A stretch of DNA of 64,000 nucleotides from Paracoccus sp. Z118 (GTDB taxonomy: Bacteria; Pseudomonadota; Alphaproteobacteria; Rhodobacterales; Rhodobacteraceae), in the NCBI RefSeq assembly GCF_019061185.1, contig NZ_JAHQZU010000008.1:62001-126000 (forward strand), read 5' to 3'. Both the position numbers and the translations under genes were made by a program. The notes under the pieces are model-generated. The model was not told the DNA's origin. It saw only the letters and a list, made by a program, of their open reading frames with translations, and ran no database searches. Shown one piece after another: positions 54,350 through 64,000 of this stretch (position 1 is its first letter; each line of letters opens with the position of its first letter).

Positions 54350-55449
54350 GCGGCGCTGCGGACGCCGAGTGGATGGCGCTGCCGCTGCCGGCGCTGCTGT
54401 TCGACAAGCAGGGGCGGTTCGCCGCCCTCAACGACGCGGCGCAGGCGTGGCTGAACCTGTCGGACCGCTCGGCAGTCGGCCATGCGCCGGACGATCCGCG
54501 CTTGGCGAACCGGCTGCGGATCGACCCGGCGCTGCCGCAGCTTCTTCAGGCGGTGCTGACGGGGGAAGAAAACGTCAGCCGTCCCGCGCTGCGGTGGGAG
54601 ATCGGGGACCGCGCAGGCGGGTTCGACGTCCGCATGGCCGCGCTGCATCTCGGCCCGGCCCCGGACGGGCGCGTCTCGGCGCTGATCGTGCCCGCCGCGC
54701 CTGTGGGCGAGCATCGCCGCGCTGCCCGCTCGGCCATCGGCATGGCCGACATGCTGGCGCATGAGATCAAGAACCCGCTCGCCGGGATCAGGGGCGCGGC
54801 GCAGCTTCTGGCCGAAGGGCTCGGCTCCGAGGACCGCGAGCTTGCCGACCTGATCGTCGCCGAATCCCGCCGGATCGTCGCGCTGCTGGATCAGGTGGAG
54901 CGGTTCGGCGACACCTCGGCCCCGAAGCTTCAGGCGATCAACATCCATGACGTGCTGGACCGCGCCCGCCGCTCGTTCGAGCTGACCGGCACCCACGCGC
55001 GGCTGGTGACGGATTACGACCCCTCGCTGCCCCTCGCGCTCGCCGATCCCGACCTGATCGTTCAGGCGGTGCTGAATCTCATCCGCAACGCCGCCGAGGC
55101 GCTGGCCCGCGACGGGCGCGGCTGGGGCGATCCGCGCGGCCCCGGCACGATCCGCCTGCGCACCCATTACGATGGCGCCCTGCGCCGGGCCGAGGACGAC
55201 ACCCCGCTGCCGCTTCAGGTCGAGATCGAGGATGACGGCCCCGGCGTGCCCGACGCCATCGCCGACCAGGTGTTCGATCCCTTCATCTCGGGCCGCGAGA
55301 ACGGCACCGGGCTGGGGCTCGCGCTGGTCAGCAAGATCGCCGCCGATCACGGCGCGGGACTGCGGCTCGACAGTCGCCCCGGCCGCACCCTGATCCGCCT
55401 TTCGCTTCCCCTCGCCGGAAAGGAGCCCACATGGACGGCACGGTCCTGA
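54346..55449 (+). CDS. ntrB: Nitrogen sensor histidine kinase NtrB
   Basis: A 367-residue cytoplasmic kinase, partner of NtrC. A PAS-like sensor region covers about 10-110. The phosphoacceptor His139 is in [13 protein letters not shown], followed by the N box ([11 protein letters not shown]), G1 (IEDDGPGVP) and G2 (GTGLGLALV). In enteric bacteria it is controlled by the PII protein GlnB. No membrane helix is seen. It is coupled to dusB (ATGA) and overlaps ntrC by 19 bases at its end, so the ntrC start is embedded in its last codons. Confidence 0.93.
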   Translation: MSGAADAEWMALPLPALLFDKQGRFAALNDAAQAWLNLSDRSAVGHAPDDPRLANRLRIDPALPQLLQAVLTGEENVSRPALRWEIGDRAGGFDVRMAALHLGPAPDGRVSALIVPAAPVGEHRRAARSAIGMADMLAHEIKNPLAGIRGAAQLLAEGLGSEDRELADLIVAESRRIVALLDQVERFGDTSAPKLQAINIHDVLDRARRSFELTGTHARLVTDYDPSLPLALADPDLIVQAVLNLIRNAAEALARDGRGWGDPRGPGTIRLRTHYDGALRRAEDDTPLPLQVEIEDDGPGVPDAIADQVFDPFISGRENGTGLGLALVSKIAADHGAGLRLDSRPGRTLIRLSLPLAGKEPTWTARS

Positions 55450-56858
55450 TCGCGGACGACGACCGCAGCATCCGCACGGTGCTGACCCAGGCGCTGACGC
55501 GGGCGGGGTGCAAGGTCCACGCGACCGGCAGCCTCGGCCAGCTTCAGCGCTGGGTCGAGGAGGGGCGGGGCGATCTGGTCGTCACCGACGTGATGATGCC
55601 CGACGGCAACGGGCTGGACGTGATGCCCGCCATCGCGCGGGTGCGGCCGAACCTGCCGGTGATCGTCATTTCGGCCCAGAACACCATCGTCACCGCGATC
55701 CGCGCGACCGAGGCGGACGCCTTCGACTATCTGCCCAAACCCTTCGATCTGCCCGACCTGATGGCCCGCATCCGCGCGGGCCTGTCCCGCCGCCCCTCGC
55801 GCGTCGAGCAGGGGGCGGATGCCGCCCTGCCGGGCCCCGATCCGGCGATGCCGCTGGTGGGCCACGCGCCGGCGATGCAGGCGCTGTTCCGCACCGTCGC
55901 GCGGGTCGTGAACGCCGATCTGCCGGTGATGGTCACGGGCGAGCCCGGCTCGGGCCGCAGCACGGTGGCGCGGGCGCTGCACGACTATTCCGAACATCAG
56001 GGCGGCCCGCTGGTCGTCATCACCCCCGCCGATCCGGTCGAGGGGCTGGCCGCCGCCTTTGCCCGGGCGGCGGGGGGCACGCTGCTGGTCGAGGGGCCGG
56101 CGGCGATGGAGCCCGCCGCGCAGGCCCGGCTGGTCGGGCTGATCGAAGCGGCCGAGAACGGGCCCGACGTCTCGCGCCTCCCGCGGCTGGTGGCGACGGC
56201 GGGGCCGGACCCGATGGCCGATGTCGCCTCGGGGCGGCTGCGGCAGGATCTGCACTACCGCCTCGCCGGGGTGACGCTGACGGTCCCGCCGCTGCGCGCC
56301 CGCGTGGACGACATCCCGCCGCTGGCGCGGCACCTGCTGGCGCGGGCCGCTGGCCTCGGCCTTCCGAAGCGCGACCTTTCGGACGCCGCCGCCGCCGTCC
56401 TGCGCGGCTGGCCGTTCCCCGGCAACGTGCGCGAGCTGGACAACACCGTCCGCCGCCTGGCGCTGGTCGCCAGCGGGCCGGAGATCACCGAGGCTGAAAC
56501 CCGCGCCGCGCTGGCCGAGAACCCCCCGGACACCGGCGGCCGCCATGCTGCGCCGCCGCGGATCGTGCCGCCGGAGACAAGCGCGCCGGCCGCCGGGCAG
56601 CAGCCTGAGCGGCTGGGCCGCTCGATCGAGATGCATCTGCAACGCTACTTCGACCTGCACGGGGGCGAGCTGCCGCCGCCCGGCCTTTACGACCGCATCC
56701 TGCGCGAGGTGGAGCGCCCGCTGATCGAGATCGCGCTGGACGCGACCGGCGGAAATCAGCTCCGCTGCGCCGAACTTCTGGGAATCAACCGCAATACGCT
56801 CAGAAAAAAGGTGAATGACCTGAATATCGAGGTGACACGCCGCCGTCGTCTGATGTAA
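55431..56858 (+). CDS. ntrC: Nitrogen response regulator NtrC, degenerate AAA+ core
   Basis: A 475-residue response regulator. The receiver phosphoacceptor is Asp53 ([10 protein letters not shown]). The AAA+ domain is abnormal: Walker A is GEPGSGRS at 170-177 with Arg176 in place of Lys, and Walker B reads GGTLLVEGP at 214-222 without the Asp-Glu pair. The GAFTGA loop is absent, and the Walker A to B distance is about 40 residues rather than 70. The later segment with sensor-like [10 protein letters not shown] and the Fis-type HTH ([16 protein letters not shown]) are intact. In Rhodobacter capsulatus NtrC also lacks GAFTGA and activates sigma-70 RNA polymerase. ATP turnover by this protein is doubtful. 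Confidence 0.92.
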   Translation: MDGTVLIADDDRSIRTVLTQALTRAGCKVHATGSLGQLQRWVEEGRGDLVVTDVMMPDGNGLDVMPAIARVRPNLPVIVISAQNTIVTAIRATEADAFDYLPKPFDLPDLMARIRAGLSRRPSRVEQGADAALPGPDPAMPLVGHAPAMQALFRTVARVVNADLPVMVTGEPGSGRSTVARALHDYSEHQGGPLVVITPADPVEGLAAAFARAAGGTLLVEGPAAMEPAAQARLVGLIEAAENGPDVSRLPRLVATAGPDPMADVASGRLRQDLHYRLAGVTLTVPPLRARVDDIPPLARHLLARAAGLGLPKRDLSDAAAAVLRGWPFPGNVRELDNTVRRLALVASGPEITEAETRAALAENPPDTGGRHAAPPRIVPPETSAPAAGQQPERLGRSIEMHLQRYFDLHGGELPPPGLYDRILREVERPLIEIALDATGGNQLRCAELLGINRNTLRKKVNDLNIEVTRRRRLM

Positions 56859-56940
56859 AACGGTCACAGGTGGCTGGCGCATTGTCGCGTAAAGGTCACA
56901 TTGAGCCGCGAGACAGCGGCGGGGGCGGGACAAGGCGGCG

Positions 56941-59217
56941 ATGGCGATGGCGCAGGCGGGGCGCATCCCTTGGGACAGGCTGGCGCGTTTGCGGCGCAGG
57001 CGACGGGTGCAGAACGCCGCGACGCTGGGGCTGGCCGTGCTCGGCCCGGTGCTTGCGGTGGCAACCTTCGCCGTGCTGGGCCCGCTGGACGATGTCGTCG
57101 CCAGCACGGCGCTGCGGCTGGTCCTGCTGGCCGACCTCATCTACCTGATCCTGCTGATCGGCCTCGTCGGGGCGCGGCTCGCCCGGATGGTCATGGCGCG
57201 CCGCAACGCCGCCGCCGGATCGCGGCTGCACATGCGGCTGGTCGGGGTCTTCGCCGGCATCGCCCTGATCCCCACGGTGCTGGTCGCGCTGTTCGCCGGG
57301 CTGACGGTGAATATCGGGCTGGAAGGCTGGTTCTCGAACCGCGTGCAGTCGGTCGTCTCAAGCTCGCTGGCCGCCGCCGAGGCGTATCAGGAGGAGCACC
57401 GCCGCGACCTGGTATCGGACGCGCGGATGCTGGGCGGCCTGCTCGATGCGGCGGCCGCCGACAATCCGCTGATCGACGACGGCGCCATTCGCGCGCTGCT
57501 GTCGCAGGGGCAGGCCCGCATCCAGCGCGGGCTGCGCGAGGCCTATGTCATCGACGGCTCGGGTGCGATCCGCTCGCGCGGGGAGCGGTCCTATCTCTTC
57601 TGGTATGAGGAACCCTCGCCCGCGCAGTTCGACGCGGCGACGACCGAAGGGGTGCTGCTGATCCAGGACTGGCAGAACAACGAGTTCCGCGCCCTGGTTC
57701 CGCTGGCCGGGCTGATCGACCGCTATCTCTACGTCACCCGCGACGTGGACGGGAACCTGCTGGGCCTTCTGGACGAGACCCGCGCGACCGTGGGGCTTTA
57801 CCAGCAGCTCGAACAGGTCCGCGGGCGGGTGCTGTTCGAGTTCTCGCTGCTCTATCTGGGCTTTGCGCTGCTGCTGGTGATGGCGGCGATCTGGATGGGG
57901 ATGTGGTTTGCCGAGCGCCTCTCGCGTCCCATCGGACGGCTGGCGGAGGCGTCCGAGCAGGTCGGGCGCGGCAATCTGGACGTGCAGGTGCCCGAGCCCG
58001 ACACCGGCGACGAGATCCAGACGCTCGGTTCCAGCTTCAACCGCATGACCCGGCAGCTCAAGCACCAGCGCGAGGAGCTGGTGGCCAGCTACCGCGCCGC
58101 AGACGACCAGCGGCGGCTGTTCGACAACGTGCTGAGTTCGGTCACGCCGGGGGTGGTCGGGCTGGATTCGACGGGCGGCATCGACTTCCTCAACCGCTCG
58201 GCCACCCGGCTGGTCGGGCTGGACGCGGAGCGGGATATCGGCCGCCCCCTGCCCGAGGCGGTGCCCGAGTTCACGGCGCTATTCGAGCGGCTGCGCGGCT
58301 CGGTCGCGGAATCGGTGCAGGACGAGATCCGCGTGACGCGCGAGGGGCGGATCGAAAGCCTGCTGGTCCGCATCGCCGTCCGCCGCGGCGCGGAGGGCGA
58401 GATCGAAGGCTATGTGATCGCCTTCGACGACGTGACCGAGCTTGTCAGTGCGCAGCGCATGGCCGCCTGGGGCGACGTCGCCCGCCGCGTCGCGCACGAG
58501 ATCAAGAATCCGCTGACCCCGATCCAGCTTTCCGCCGAGCGCATCCGCCGCAAGTATTCCCGGCTCGCCCCCGATGGCGAGGCGCGCGACGCGCTCGACC
58601 AGTATGTCGAGGTCATCATCCGCCAGACCAACGACCTGCGCCGGATCGTGGACGAGTTCAGCCGCTTCGCCCGGATGCCCGATCCCGACCGCAAGGAGGT
58701 GGACCTCGCCCGGTTGCTGCGCGATTCCATCGTGCTGCAACGCGACGCCGTTCCGGGAACGCTTCAGACCGACATCCCCGACGAGCCGGTGATCGTCGAT
58801 TGCGACGCGGGCATGATGGGGCAGGTCTTCAACAACCTGCTGAAGAACGCGGCCGAGGCCGTGCGCGACCGCCCGGCGGGCGACTGGACCGGCGAAGTGC
58901 GGGTGCAGATGGAAGCGCAGCACGATTCGGTCGCCATCACCATCACCGACAATGGCGTGGGGCTGCCGCAGGACCGCACCCGGCTGTTCGAGCCCTATGT
59001 GACGATGAAGCAGGGCGGCACCGGCCTCGGCCTGCCGATCGTCAAGAAGATCGTCGAGGAACATGGCGGCAGCCTGACGCTGACCGACGCCGATCCCGAC
59101 GCGGACGGCCATCGCGGCGCAATGGTCGAAATCCGGTTGCCGCGCGAGCGTCAGCCGGTCCGCAAGCTTCAGCCGCGCAAGAACAGGACAGAGCAGGAGG
59201 CACAGGCCCATGAGTGA
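56941..59217 (+). CDS. ntrY: Nitrogen/redox sensor histidine kinase NtrY
   Basis: A 758-residue membrane kinase. About three N-terminal membrane helices lie within the first 120 residues, and another lies near 300-320 ([19 protein letters not shown]), giving a periplasmic sensor domain of about 180 residues. A HAMP domain ([16 protein letters not shown]), a PAS domain, the phosphoacceptor His519 ([14 protein letters not shown]), and N, G1 and G2 boxes ([29 protein letters not shown]) follow. NtrY with NtrX responds to nitrogen, and in some relatives to redox or envelope signals. Its end overlaps ntrX by eight bases. A gap of 82 bases separates it from ntrC. Confidence 0.93.
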   Translation: MAMAQAGRIPWDRLARLRRRRRVQNAATLGLAVLGPVLAVATFAVLGPLDDVVASTALRLVLLADLIYLILLIGLVGARLARMVMARRNAAAGSRLHMRLVGVFAGIALIPTVLVALFAGLTVNIGLEGWFSNRVQSVVSSSLAAAEAYQEEHRRDLVSDARMLGGLLDAAAADNPLIDDGAIRALLSQGQARIQRGLREAYVIDGSGAIRSRGERSYLFWYEEPSPAQFDAATTEGVLLIQDWQNNEFRALVPLAGLIDRYLYVTRDVDGNLLGLLDETRATVGLYQQLEQVRGRVLFEFSLLYLGFALLLVMAAIWMGMWFAERLSRPIGRLAEASEQVGRGNLDVQVPEPDTGDEIQTLGSSFNRMTRQLKHQREELVASYRAADDQRRLFDNVLSSVTPGVVGLDSTGGIDFLNRSATRLVGLDAERDIGRPLPEAVPEFTALFERLRGSVAESVQDEIRVTREGRIESLLVRIAVRRGAEGEIEGYVIAFDDVTELVSAQRMAAWGDVARRVAHEIKNPLTPIQLSAERIRRKYSRLAPDGEARDALDQYVEVIIRQTNDLRRIVDEFSRFARMPDPDRKEVDLARLLRDSIVLQRDAVPGTLQTDIPDEPVIVDCDAGMMGQVFNNLLKNAAEAVRDRPAGDWTGEVRVQMEAQHDSVAITITDNGVGLPQDRTRLFEPYVTMKQGGTGLGLPIVKKIVEEHGGSLTLTDADPDADGHRGAMVEIRLPRERQPVRKLQPRKNRTEQEAQAHE

Positions 59218-60598
59218 CATTCTGATCGTCGATGACGAACGCGACATCCGCGAGCTGATCGCGGACATCCTTCAGGACGAGGGCTTCGCCACCCGCACGG
59301 CCGCCAACAGCGACGAGGCGCTGGCCGCCGTGAACGCGGCCGAGCCGGGGCTGATGATCCTCGACATCTGGCTGAAGGACAGCCGGATGGACGGTCTGGA
59401 CATCCTCAAGCACGCGAAGACCAACAACCCCGATGTGCCGGTGGTCATCATTTCGGGCCACGGCAATATCGAGATCGCGGTCGCCGCGATCCGGCAGGGG
59501 GCGTATGATTTCATCGAAAAGCCGTTCAACATCGACCAGTTGTTGGTGGTGATCCGGCGGGCGATGGAAACCAGCCGCCTGCGGCGCGAGAATGCCAGCC
59601 TGCGCCGGCGCGACAACGCGATGGGCGAGATGCTGGGCCAGTCGGCCCCGTTCCGGCGGCTGCGCGACAATCTCGACAAGGTGGCGCGGTCGAACGGGCG
59701 GGTGATGCTGACCGGCGAGCCGGGCGCGGGCAAGGAGCTCGCCGCCCGCTACATCCACGCCCACAGCAACCGGACCGACGCGCCCTTTGTCACCGTCCCC
59801 TGCGCCACCATCGAACCCGAGCGGATGGAGGAGGTGCTGTTCGGCCGCGAATCCGCCGAGCGGGGGGTGGAGCCCGGTCTGCTGGAGCAGGCGCATGGCG
59901 GGGTGATCTATTTCGATGAGGTCGCCGACATGCCGCTGGGCACCCAGCCCAAGATCCTGCGGGTGCTGACCGAGCAGCAGTTCCAGCGTTCCGGCGGGAC
60001 CGACAAGGTGCGGGTGGACCTGCGCGTCATCAGTTCCACCACCCGCGACCTGCCGGTCGAGATCGAGGCCGGCCGCTTCCGGCAGGAGCTTTACGACCGG
60101 CTGAACGTCGTTCCCATCGCGGTGCCCTCGCTCGCCGACCGGCGCGAGGATATCGGCGTTCTGGCGCAGCATTTCATCGCGCAGTTCAACGCCACGCAGG
60201 GCTTGCCGCTGCGCGATCTGCCGGACGACACGGTGACGGTGCTGCACACGATGCGCTGGCCCGGCAACATCCGCCAGCTGCGCAACGTGATCGAGCGGGT
60301 GCTGATCCTCGGCGAAGGGAACGGCCCGATCCAGCCCGCCGAGCTTGAACCGCAGGGCAACGGCGACGAGCAGGGCGAGGCGATGACGCTGGGTCCGCGC
60401 ATCACCAGCCTGTCGCTGCGCGAGGCGCGCGAGCTGTTCGAGCGGGAATACCTGCTGGCCCAGATCGACCGCTTCGGCGGCAACATCAGCCGCACCGCCC
60501 ATTTCGTCGGCATGGAGCGCAGCGCCCTGCACCGCAAGCTGAAGTCGCTGGGCGTGGTCGGCGGCATCCGCGCGGAAGAGGAGATGATGGCGAAGTAG
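59210..60598 (+). CDS. ntrX: Response regulator NtrX
   Basis: A 462-residue regulator with receiver Asp52 (ILDIWLKDSRM), a canonical Walker A GEPGAGKE at 169-176 and Walker B GGVIYFDEV at 230-238. The loop where GAFTGA belongs is FGRESAERGVEPG (about 211-223), so the sigma-54 contact motif is missing although the ATPase motifs are good. The C-terminal HTH (NISRTAHFVGMERSALHRK) is intact. This matches sigma-54-independent NtrX of Rhodobacteraceae. Its start overlaps the ntrY stop. It is the last gene of the ntr run; a 266-base gap follows. Confidence 0.93.
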   Translation: MSDILIVDDERDIRELIADILQDEGFATRTAANSDEALAAVNAAEPGLMILDIWLKDSRMDGLDILKHAKTNNPDVPVVIISGHGNIEIAVAAIRQGAYDFIEKPFNIDQLLVVIRRAMETSRLRRENASLRRRDNAMGEMLGQSAPFRRLRDNLDKVARSNGRVMLTGEPGAGKELAARYIHAHSNRTDAPFVTVPCATIEPERMEEVLFGRESAERGVEPGLLEQAHGGVIYFDEVADMPLGTQPKILRVLTEQQFQRSGGTDKVRVDLRVISSTTRDLPVEIEAGRFRQELYDRLNVVPIAVPSLADRREDIGVLAQHFIAQFNATQGLPLRDLPDDTVTVLHTMRWPGNIRQLRNVIERVLILGEGNGPIQPAELEPQGNGDEQGEAMTLGPRITSLSLREARELFEREYLLAQIDRFGGNISRTAHFVGMERSALHRKLKSLGVVGGIRAEEEMMAK

Positions 60599-60864
60599 GG
60601 ACGCGGCCGGCTGCACGCGATGCGCAGAACCACGCATCCTGCGCAGCCGCCGCGGCGGCCGGGTTCCTGCGCATCATCGCCATGCGTGGCGCGGCGTGAA
60701 ACTGCTCGCCCGCTTTTCCCTCACATCGTCAGAGGCGGCTCGGTGCCGCAGGTCGTGTGCCCTGCACGCACCGATTGCGCCATTTCCGAACTTCGCGAAG
60801 CAGCGCGGCATAATGTCCGGGCGAATGACTCGTCACCCTGCCGGATGCGCGGCCCTCCGCTGGA
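60599..60864. other. Convergent intergenic region after ntrX
   Basis: This 266-base gap between convergent ntrX and hflX holds an imperfect inverted repeat (60619-60631 with 60662-60675) enclosing the palindrome GCCGCCGCGGCGGC at 60646-60659. The region is GC-rich and lacks a T tract, so a simple terminator is not evident. No gene seen. Confidence 0.45.
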
Positions 60865-62265
60865 TCAGTCGCGCCCCAGCGGGTCCCACCCGCCCGGCAT
60901 TGGCGGCGGATCGTCGTCCTCGTCGTCCGCCTGATGGCTGCCCGCGCCGTCCAGCGCCTCGAACGCGGTCTGCTGGCGGCTGGTCCACGAGACATGCATC
61001 CGCTGCCCGTCTTCGGTCGCCTCCTCACGCCGCACGACGCCCGCGCCGTGCAGCCACGCGCGGCGGCGGCCGTCCGTGAACGGGATCGTCACCACGCCGT
61101 CATGGCGCGGCTCGTCCAGCACGTCCGACAGCCGCGCGTCGATGGCGGCGACCAGATCGTCCAGCCCCTCGCCGGACAGCGCCGATACCGCCTGCACATC
61201 CGCCCGCCGCGCGTCGGTGCGGCGCAGCCCGGCGCGGATGTCGGGCGACAGCGCGTCGATCTTGTTCCAGACCTCGATCAGCGCCACGTCCTCCTCGACC
61301 CCGAGGCTTTCGAGGATCTCGCCGACGTCGGCGGCCTGCTCCTCGGTCTCGGGGTGGCTGATGTCGCGGACATGCAGGATCAGGTCAGCCTCCAGCACCT
61401 CCTCCAGCGTGGCGCGGAAGGCGGCGACGAGTTCAGGCGGCAGGTCCGAAATGAACCCCACCGTGTCCGACAGGATGATCCGCCGCCCCCGCGCCTCGCC
61501 ATCGGCCGAGGGCAGGTTGATCGCCCGCATCGTCGGGTCGAGCGTGGCGAACAGCATGTCCTTGGCCAGCACGTCGGCCCCGGTCAGGCGGTTGAACAGG
61601 GTGGATTTGCCCGCGTTGGTGTAACCGACCAGCGCGACGATGGGATAGGGCACCTTGGCCCGCGCGGCGCGGTGCAGGGTGCGGGTCTTGACCACCCTTT
61701 CGAGCTGCCGGCGCAGGCGGACCATCTGGTCGTCAATGGCGCGGCGGTCGGCCTCGAGCTGCGTCTCGCCGGGGCCGCCGACGAAGCCGAAGCCGCCCCG
61801 CTGCCGTTCGAGGTGGGTCCAGGCGCGGACCAGCCGCGTGCGCTGATAGCTGAGCGCCGCAAGTTCCACCTGCAGCACGCCTTCGCGCGTCCGGGCGCGG
61901 TCGGCGAAGATTTCAAGGATCAGCCCGGTGCGGTCGAGAATCTTGACGTCCCATTCCTTTTCCAGGTTCCGCTGCTGGACCGGGGTGAGAGGGCCGTCAA
62001 CCAGCACCAGCTCGGCCTCGGCCTCGTTCACCGCTGCGCCAAGCTCATCCAGCTTGCCCGACGAGAACAGCGTTCCAGGAGAGGGCTTGCGCAGCTTCGC
62101 CACGCTTTCCCCGACGACCTGGATCGCGGGCAGGGCGCGGGCCAGCGCCACCGCTTCCTCGAGCGCAAGCTCGGGCGAGCGGCGTTGGCCGCGCCGATCG
62201 CCAAGATCGGGATGGACGACGAAGGCGCGGGTCGGCTCGGCCGCGGTTGGCTGGTTCTCGGGCAA
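60865..62265 (-). CDS. hflX: GTPase HflX
   Basis: A 466-residue ribosome-associated GTPase that splits stalled or stressed 70S ribosomes. The HflX N-domain has the conserved LFSSGKLDELG and PLTPVQQRNLEKEW segments and the linker FVGGPGETQLEADRR; the G domain carries GYTNAGKS (G1), DTVGF (G3) and NKID (G4). The acidic Asp/Pro tail is not conserved. The start is TTG at 62265, directly after the hfq TGA; no ATG or GTG is better placed. hfq-hflX order is classical, and the pair is translationally coupled. Confidence 0.93.
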   Translation of the reverse strand: MPENQPTAAEPTRAFVVHPDLGDRRGQRRSPELALEEAVALARALPAIQVVGESVAKLRKPSPGTLFSSGKLDELGAAVNEAEAELVLVDGPLTPVQQRNLEKEWDVKILDRTGLILEIFADRARTREGVLQVELAALSYQRTRLVRAWTHLERQRGGFGFVGGPGETQLEADRRAIDDQMVRLRRQLERVVKTRTLHRAARAKVPYPIVALVGYTNAGKSTLFNRLTGADVLAKDMLFATLDPTMRAINLPSADGEARGRRIILSDTVGFISDLPPELVAAFRATLEEVLEADLILHVRDISHPETEEQAADVGEILESLGVEEDVALIEVWNKIDALSPDIRAGLRRTDARRADVQAVSALSGEGLDDLVAAIDARLSDVLDEPRHDGVVTIPFTDGRRRAWLHGAGVVRREEATEDGQRMHVSWTSRQQTAFEALDGAGSHQADDEDDDPPPMPGGWDPLGRD

Positions 62266-62499
62266 TCAGTCGTCGCCTTCATAAAGGCTGATGGGCTGGC
62301 CCGGCATGATGGTCGAGATCGCGTGCTTGTAGACGAGCTGCGACTGGCCATCGCGGCGCAGGAGCACACAGAAGTTGTCGAACCAGGTGATGACGCCCTG
62401 CAGCTTGACCCCGTTGATCAGGAAGATCGTCACCGGGACCTTCGCCTTGCGAACGTGGTTGAGGAACGCATCCTGAAGGTTCTGCTTGTCGCCAGCCAT
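62266..62499 (-). CDS. hfq: RNA chaperone Hfq
   Basis: A 77-residue Sm-like protein that pairs small RNAs with mRNAs. Sm1 ([21 protein letters not shown]) and Sm2 ([13 protein letters not shown]) are complete, with KH in YKHAI and Gln8 in LQDAFL. It is close to the minimal Hfq length, without a long disordered C-terminal tail. The 105-base gap before trkH carries AAAAAGGTGAGCG, a good ribosome-binding site. hflX follows without spacing. In Rhodobacter, hfq lies near ntr genes, as here. Confidence 0.97.
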   Translation of the reverse strand: MAGDKQNLQDAFLNHVRKAKVPVTIFLINGVKLQGVITWFDNFCVLLRRDGQSQLVYKHAISTIMPGQPISLYEGDD

Positions 62500-62604
62500 C
62501 GGCGCTCACCTTTTTGTTGTTGGTCGTCAGACAGAATCACATTTAGGCGAGCCGCCCCGGCCGCGCAAGAACTGCTCCCTGCGCGCGGGGACCGGTGTTG
62601 CAGG

Positions 62605-64000
62605 TTAACGCCGCCATAATCCCGGCGAGAACAGCGCCAGAAGCGCCAGCGTCTCGATGCGCCCGGCGACCATCGCGCCGGCCAGCACCGACTTGGTCAG
62701 CACCGACAACCCGGCCCAGCCCGCCCAGGGGGCGCTTGCGCTGCCCGCATCGGCCTGAAAGGCGGGCATCATCGGGATCGCCTCGGCCAGCGGGCCGGTG
62801 TTGGTCAGGGCGGCGACCGACAGCATCGTCGCCGTCTCGATCGGGATCGGGCGGATCGAGACCAGCACCACCACCAGCGCGATCGACATGGCGAACAGCA
62901 TGAAGAAGATGAAGGCGAGATAGGCCCCGCCCTCGCGCAGCTGCCGCTCGCGCGGGCCGCCGCCCGCGACCGACGCGGGGTGGACGATCCTTTCCAGCTC
63001 GCGCTGGCCGTGCCGGGCAAGCGCATAGACGCGCAGCAGCTTGACCCCGCCTGCCGTGGTGGCCACGCCGCCGCCCATCATCGTCAGCCCCGCCAGCATC
63101 AGCCCCGGCGCGGTCAGCCCGGACCACGCCCGCGCCCCTTCCCAGTGGACCGAGGTCCAGCCGGTCGTGGTCAGGAACGACAGCGCGCTGAACGCCGCGC
63201 CCCATGCGGCGGCCACCGCCCGCGCCAGACCGCCGATGATCGTCGGCGCCGCAGGCTCGGGCGGGGCGACCGGAGCCACGGCCCCCAGCGCGCCCAGCAG
63301 CGGCCGGACGACCAGCACCAGCGCCACAAGCGCGACCAGCGCGGCGGCCATCCGCAGCTCGGGGTCGGTGCGCAGACGCGGCGTCGTGCGCAGCTCGTCC
63401 CCGCCGGGCCAGAGCCGCCGCGTCAGCGCGGGCAGCAGGAACAGGGCGATGACGAACTCGGCCGCGACGCCGCCCGTCGGCGCGCCCACCGGCCCGGTAA
63501 CGGGCGAGATGCCGCTGGTCGAGAGCGTGCCCATCGCCCGGCACAGCGCCACCAGCGCGCTGTCGCCCGCGACCAGCAGCGCCAGCCACAGAGCAATGGT
63601 CAGCCCGGCATAGATCGGCGCGATCTCGGCCCCCCAGCGCCACATCCGGTGCCCCGGATCGGCTGAGATGCGGCGGATCAGGGCATCCGGCTGCGCCCCC
63701 CGCGGGGTCGCGGCGCCGGGACGGGCCCCGGTGTCCGACACGATCTCGAACCCGCCCACATGCATCGGCGCCAGCAGGGCGATGGCGGCCACGAGGATGA
63801 ACAGCCCGCCCATCCACCCGGCGAGCGCGCGCCACAGATGCAGGCTGGGAGCCAGCAGGTCGGGCGCATAGAGCGTCGCGCCGGTGGTCGTCAGGCAGGA
63901 CAGCATCTCCCACCACGCATTGAACAGCCCCGTGTCGGGCAGCGCGGCGGCGAGCGGGATGGCCATCAGCAGCGGAAGCAGCAGATAGACGCCCAGCATC
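62605..64000 (-). CDS. trkH: TrkH-type potassium transporter subunit, 5' end outside window
   Basis: At least 464 residues of a TrkH/KtrB-type potassium translocation subunit. Four selectivity-filter-like loops occur in order: CLTTTGATL, TLSTSGISP, FLTTTGWTS and ALTNTGPLA. About ten membrane helices are seen. The visible ATG at 63997-63999 is probably internal, since roughly 40-60 N-terminal residues before the first loop are missing; the true start lies beyond base 64000. Normally TrkH works with the NAD-binding TrkA, likely upstream. It is followed by hfq-hflX on the same strand. Confidence 0.88.
   Translation of the reverse strand, partial: MLGVYLLLPLLMAIPLAAALPDTGLFNAWWEMLSCLTTTGATLYAPDLLAPSLHLWRALAGWMGGLFILVAAIALLAPMHVGGFEIVSDTGARPGAATPRGAQPDALIRRISADPGHRMWRWGAEIAPIYAGLTIALWLALLVAGDSALVALCRAMGTLSTSGISPVTGPVGAPTGGVAAEFVIALFLLPALTRRLWPGGDELRTTPRLRTDPELRMAAALVALVALVLVVRPLLGALGAVAPVAPPEPAAPTIIGGLARAVAAAWGAAFSALSFLTTTGWTSVHWEGARAWSGLTAPGLMLAGLTMMGGGVATTAGGVKLLRVYALARHGQRELERIVHPASVAGGGPRERQLREGGAYLAFIFFMLFAMSIALVVVLVSIRPIPIETATMLSVAALTNTGPLAEAIPMMPAFQADAGSASAPWAGWAGLSVLTKSVLAGAMVAGRIETLALLALFSPGLWRR

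Overview
This 64 kb window is high-GC chromosomal DNA from an alphaproteobacterium. The gene content and order point to the Rhodobacterales, most like Paracoccus: a dusB(nifR3)-ntrB-ntrC-ntrY-ntrX cluster close to hfq-hflX and trkH, an sqdBDC sulfolipid operon, fabA-fabB-fabI, thyX, and Rhodobacter-type activators without the sigma-54 contact loop. The genus is an inference from order and protein style; no 16S gene is present.

Layout. 1-5.1 kb: a flavin reductase, then a minus-strand operon pqiA1-pqiA2-pqiB-pqiC for an MCE-type lipid transport system. 5.2-12.7 kb: a GMC oxidoreductase, then flagellar genes motB, flgE, flgK, flgL, flgI. 12.9-23.3 kb: a giant cyclic beta-1,2-glucan synthase gene facing away from pgm, whose product supplies glucose-1-phosphate for the UDP-glucose it uses. 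23.2-25.4 kb: an LdtR-like MarR regulator, sdhE, a host-attachment family protein and a DUF1045 protein. 25.5-28.4 kb: sqdB-sqdD-sqdC. 28.5-30.6 kb: a UdgX-type uracil-DNA glycosylase, a glyoxalase I and thyX. 30.65-31.8 kb: a visibly AT-richer insert with an orphan 74-residue protein and a methyltransferase. 31.8-36.4 kb: a hydrolase, fabA-fabB-fabI and a GT2-like protein.

36.4-43.2 kb: an alanine-rich membrane-anchored protein, infC starting at an ATA codon, dut, a membrane-tethered MoeB/ThiF-like enzyme, an M3 oligopeptidase, an SH3 protein and a 2-hydroxyacid dehydrogenase. 43.2-48 kb: a strongly structured intergenic region, tRNA-Gly(GCC), two small membrane proteins, tadA, rluB with a very long arginine-rich tail, hemP and a short Asp-tailed protein. 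48.1-53.1 kb: yjbF, yjbH, a lipoprotein and sdaA. 53.3-60.6 kb: dusB-ntrBC-ntrYX for nitrogen regulation. 60.9-64 kb: hflX, hfq and a trkH gene cut by the window edge.

Most of the window is housekeeping with conserved organisation. I see no CRISPR array, insertion sequence or prophage. The points most worth a second look are: NtrC with a degenerate AAA+ ATPase core (Walker A Lys to Arg, Walker B lost, central loop absent); the ATA start of infC; the 20-bp perfect hairpin near 43.3 kb; the AT-rich two-gene insert; and the tandem 108-bp repeats coding the RluB tail. I could not identify a clearly undescribed multi-gene system.
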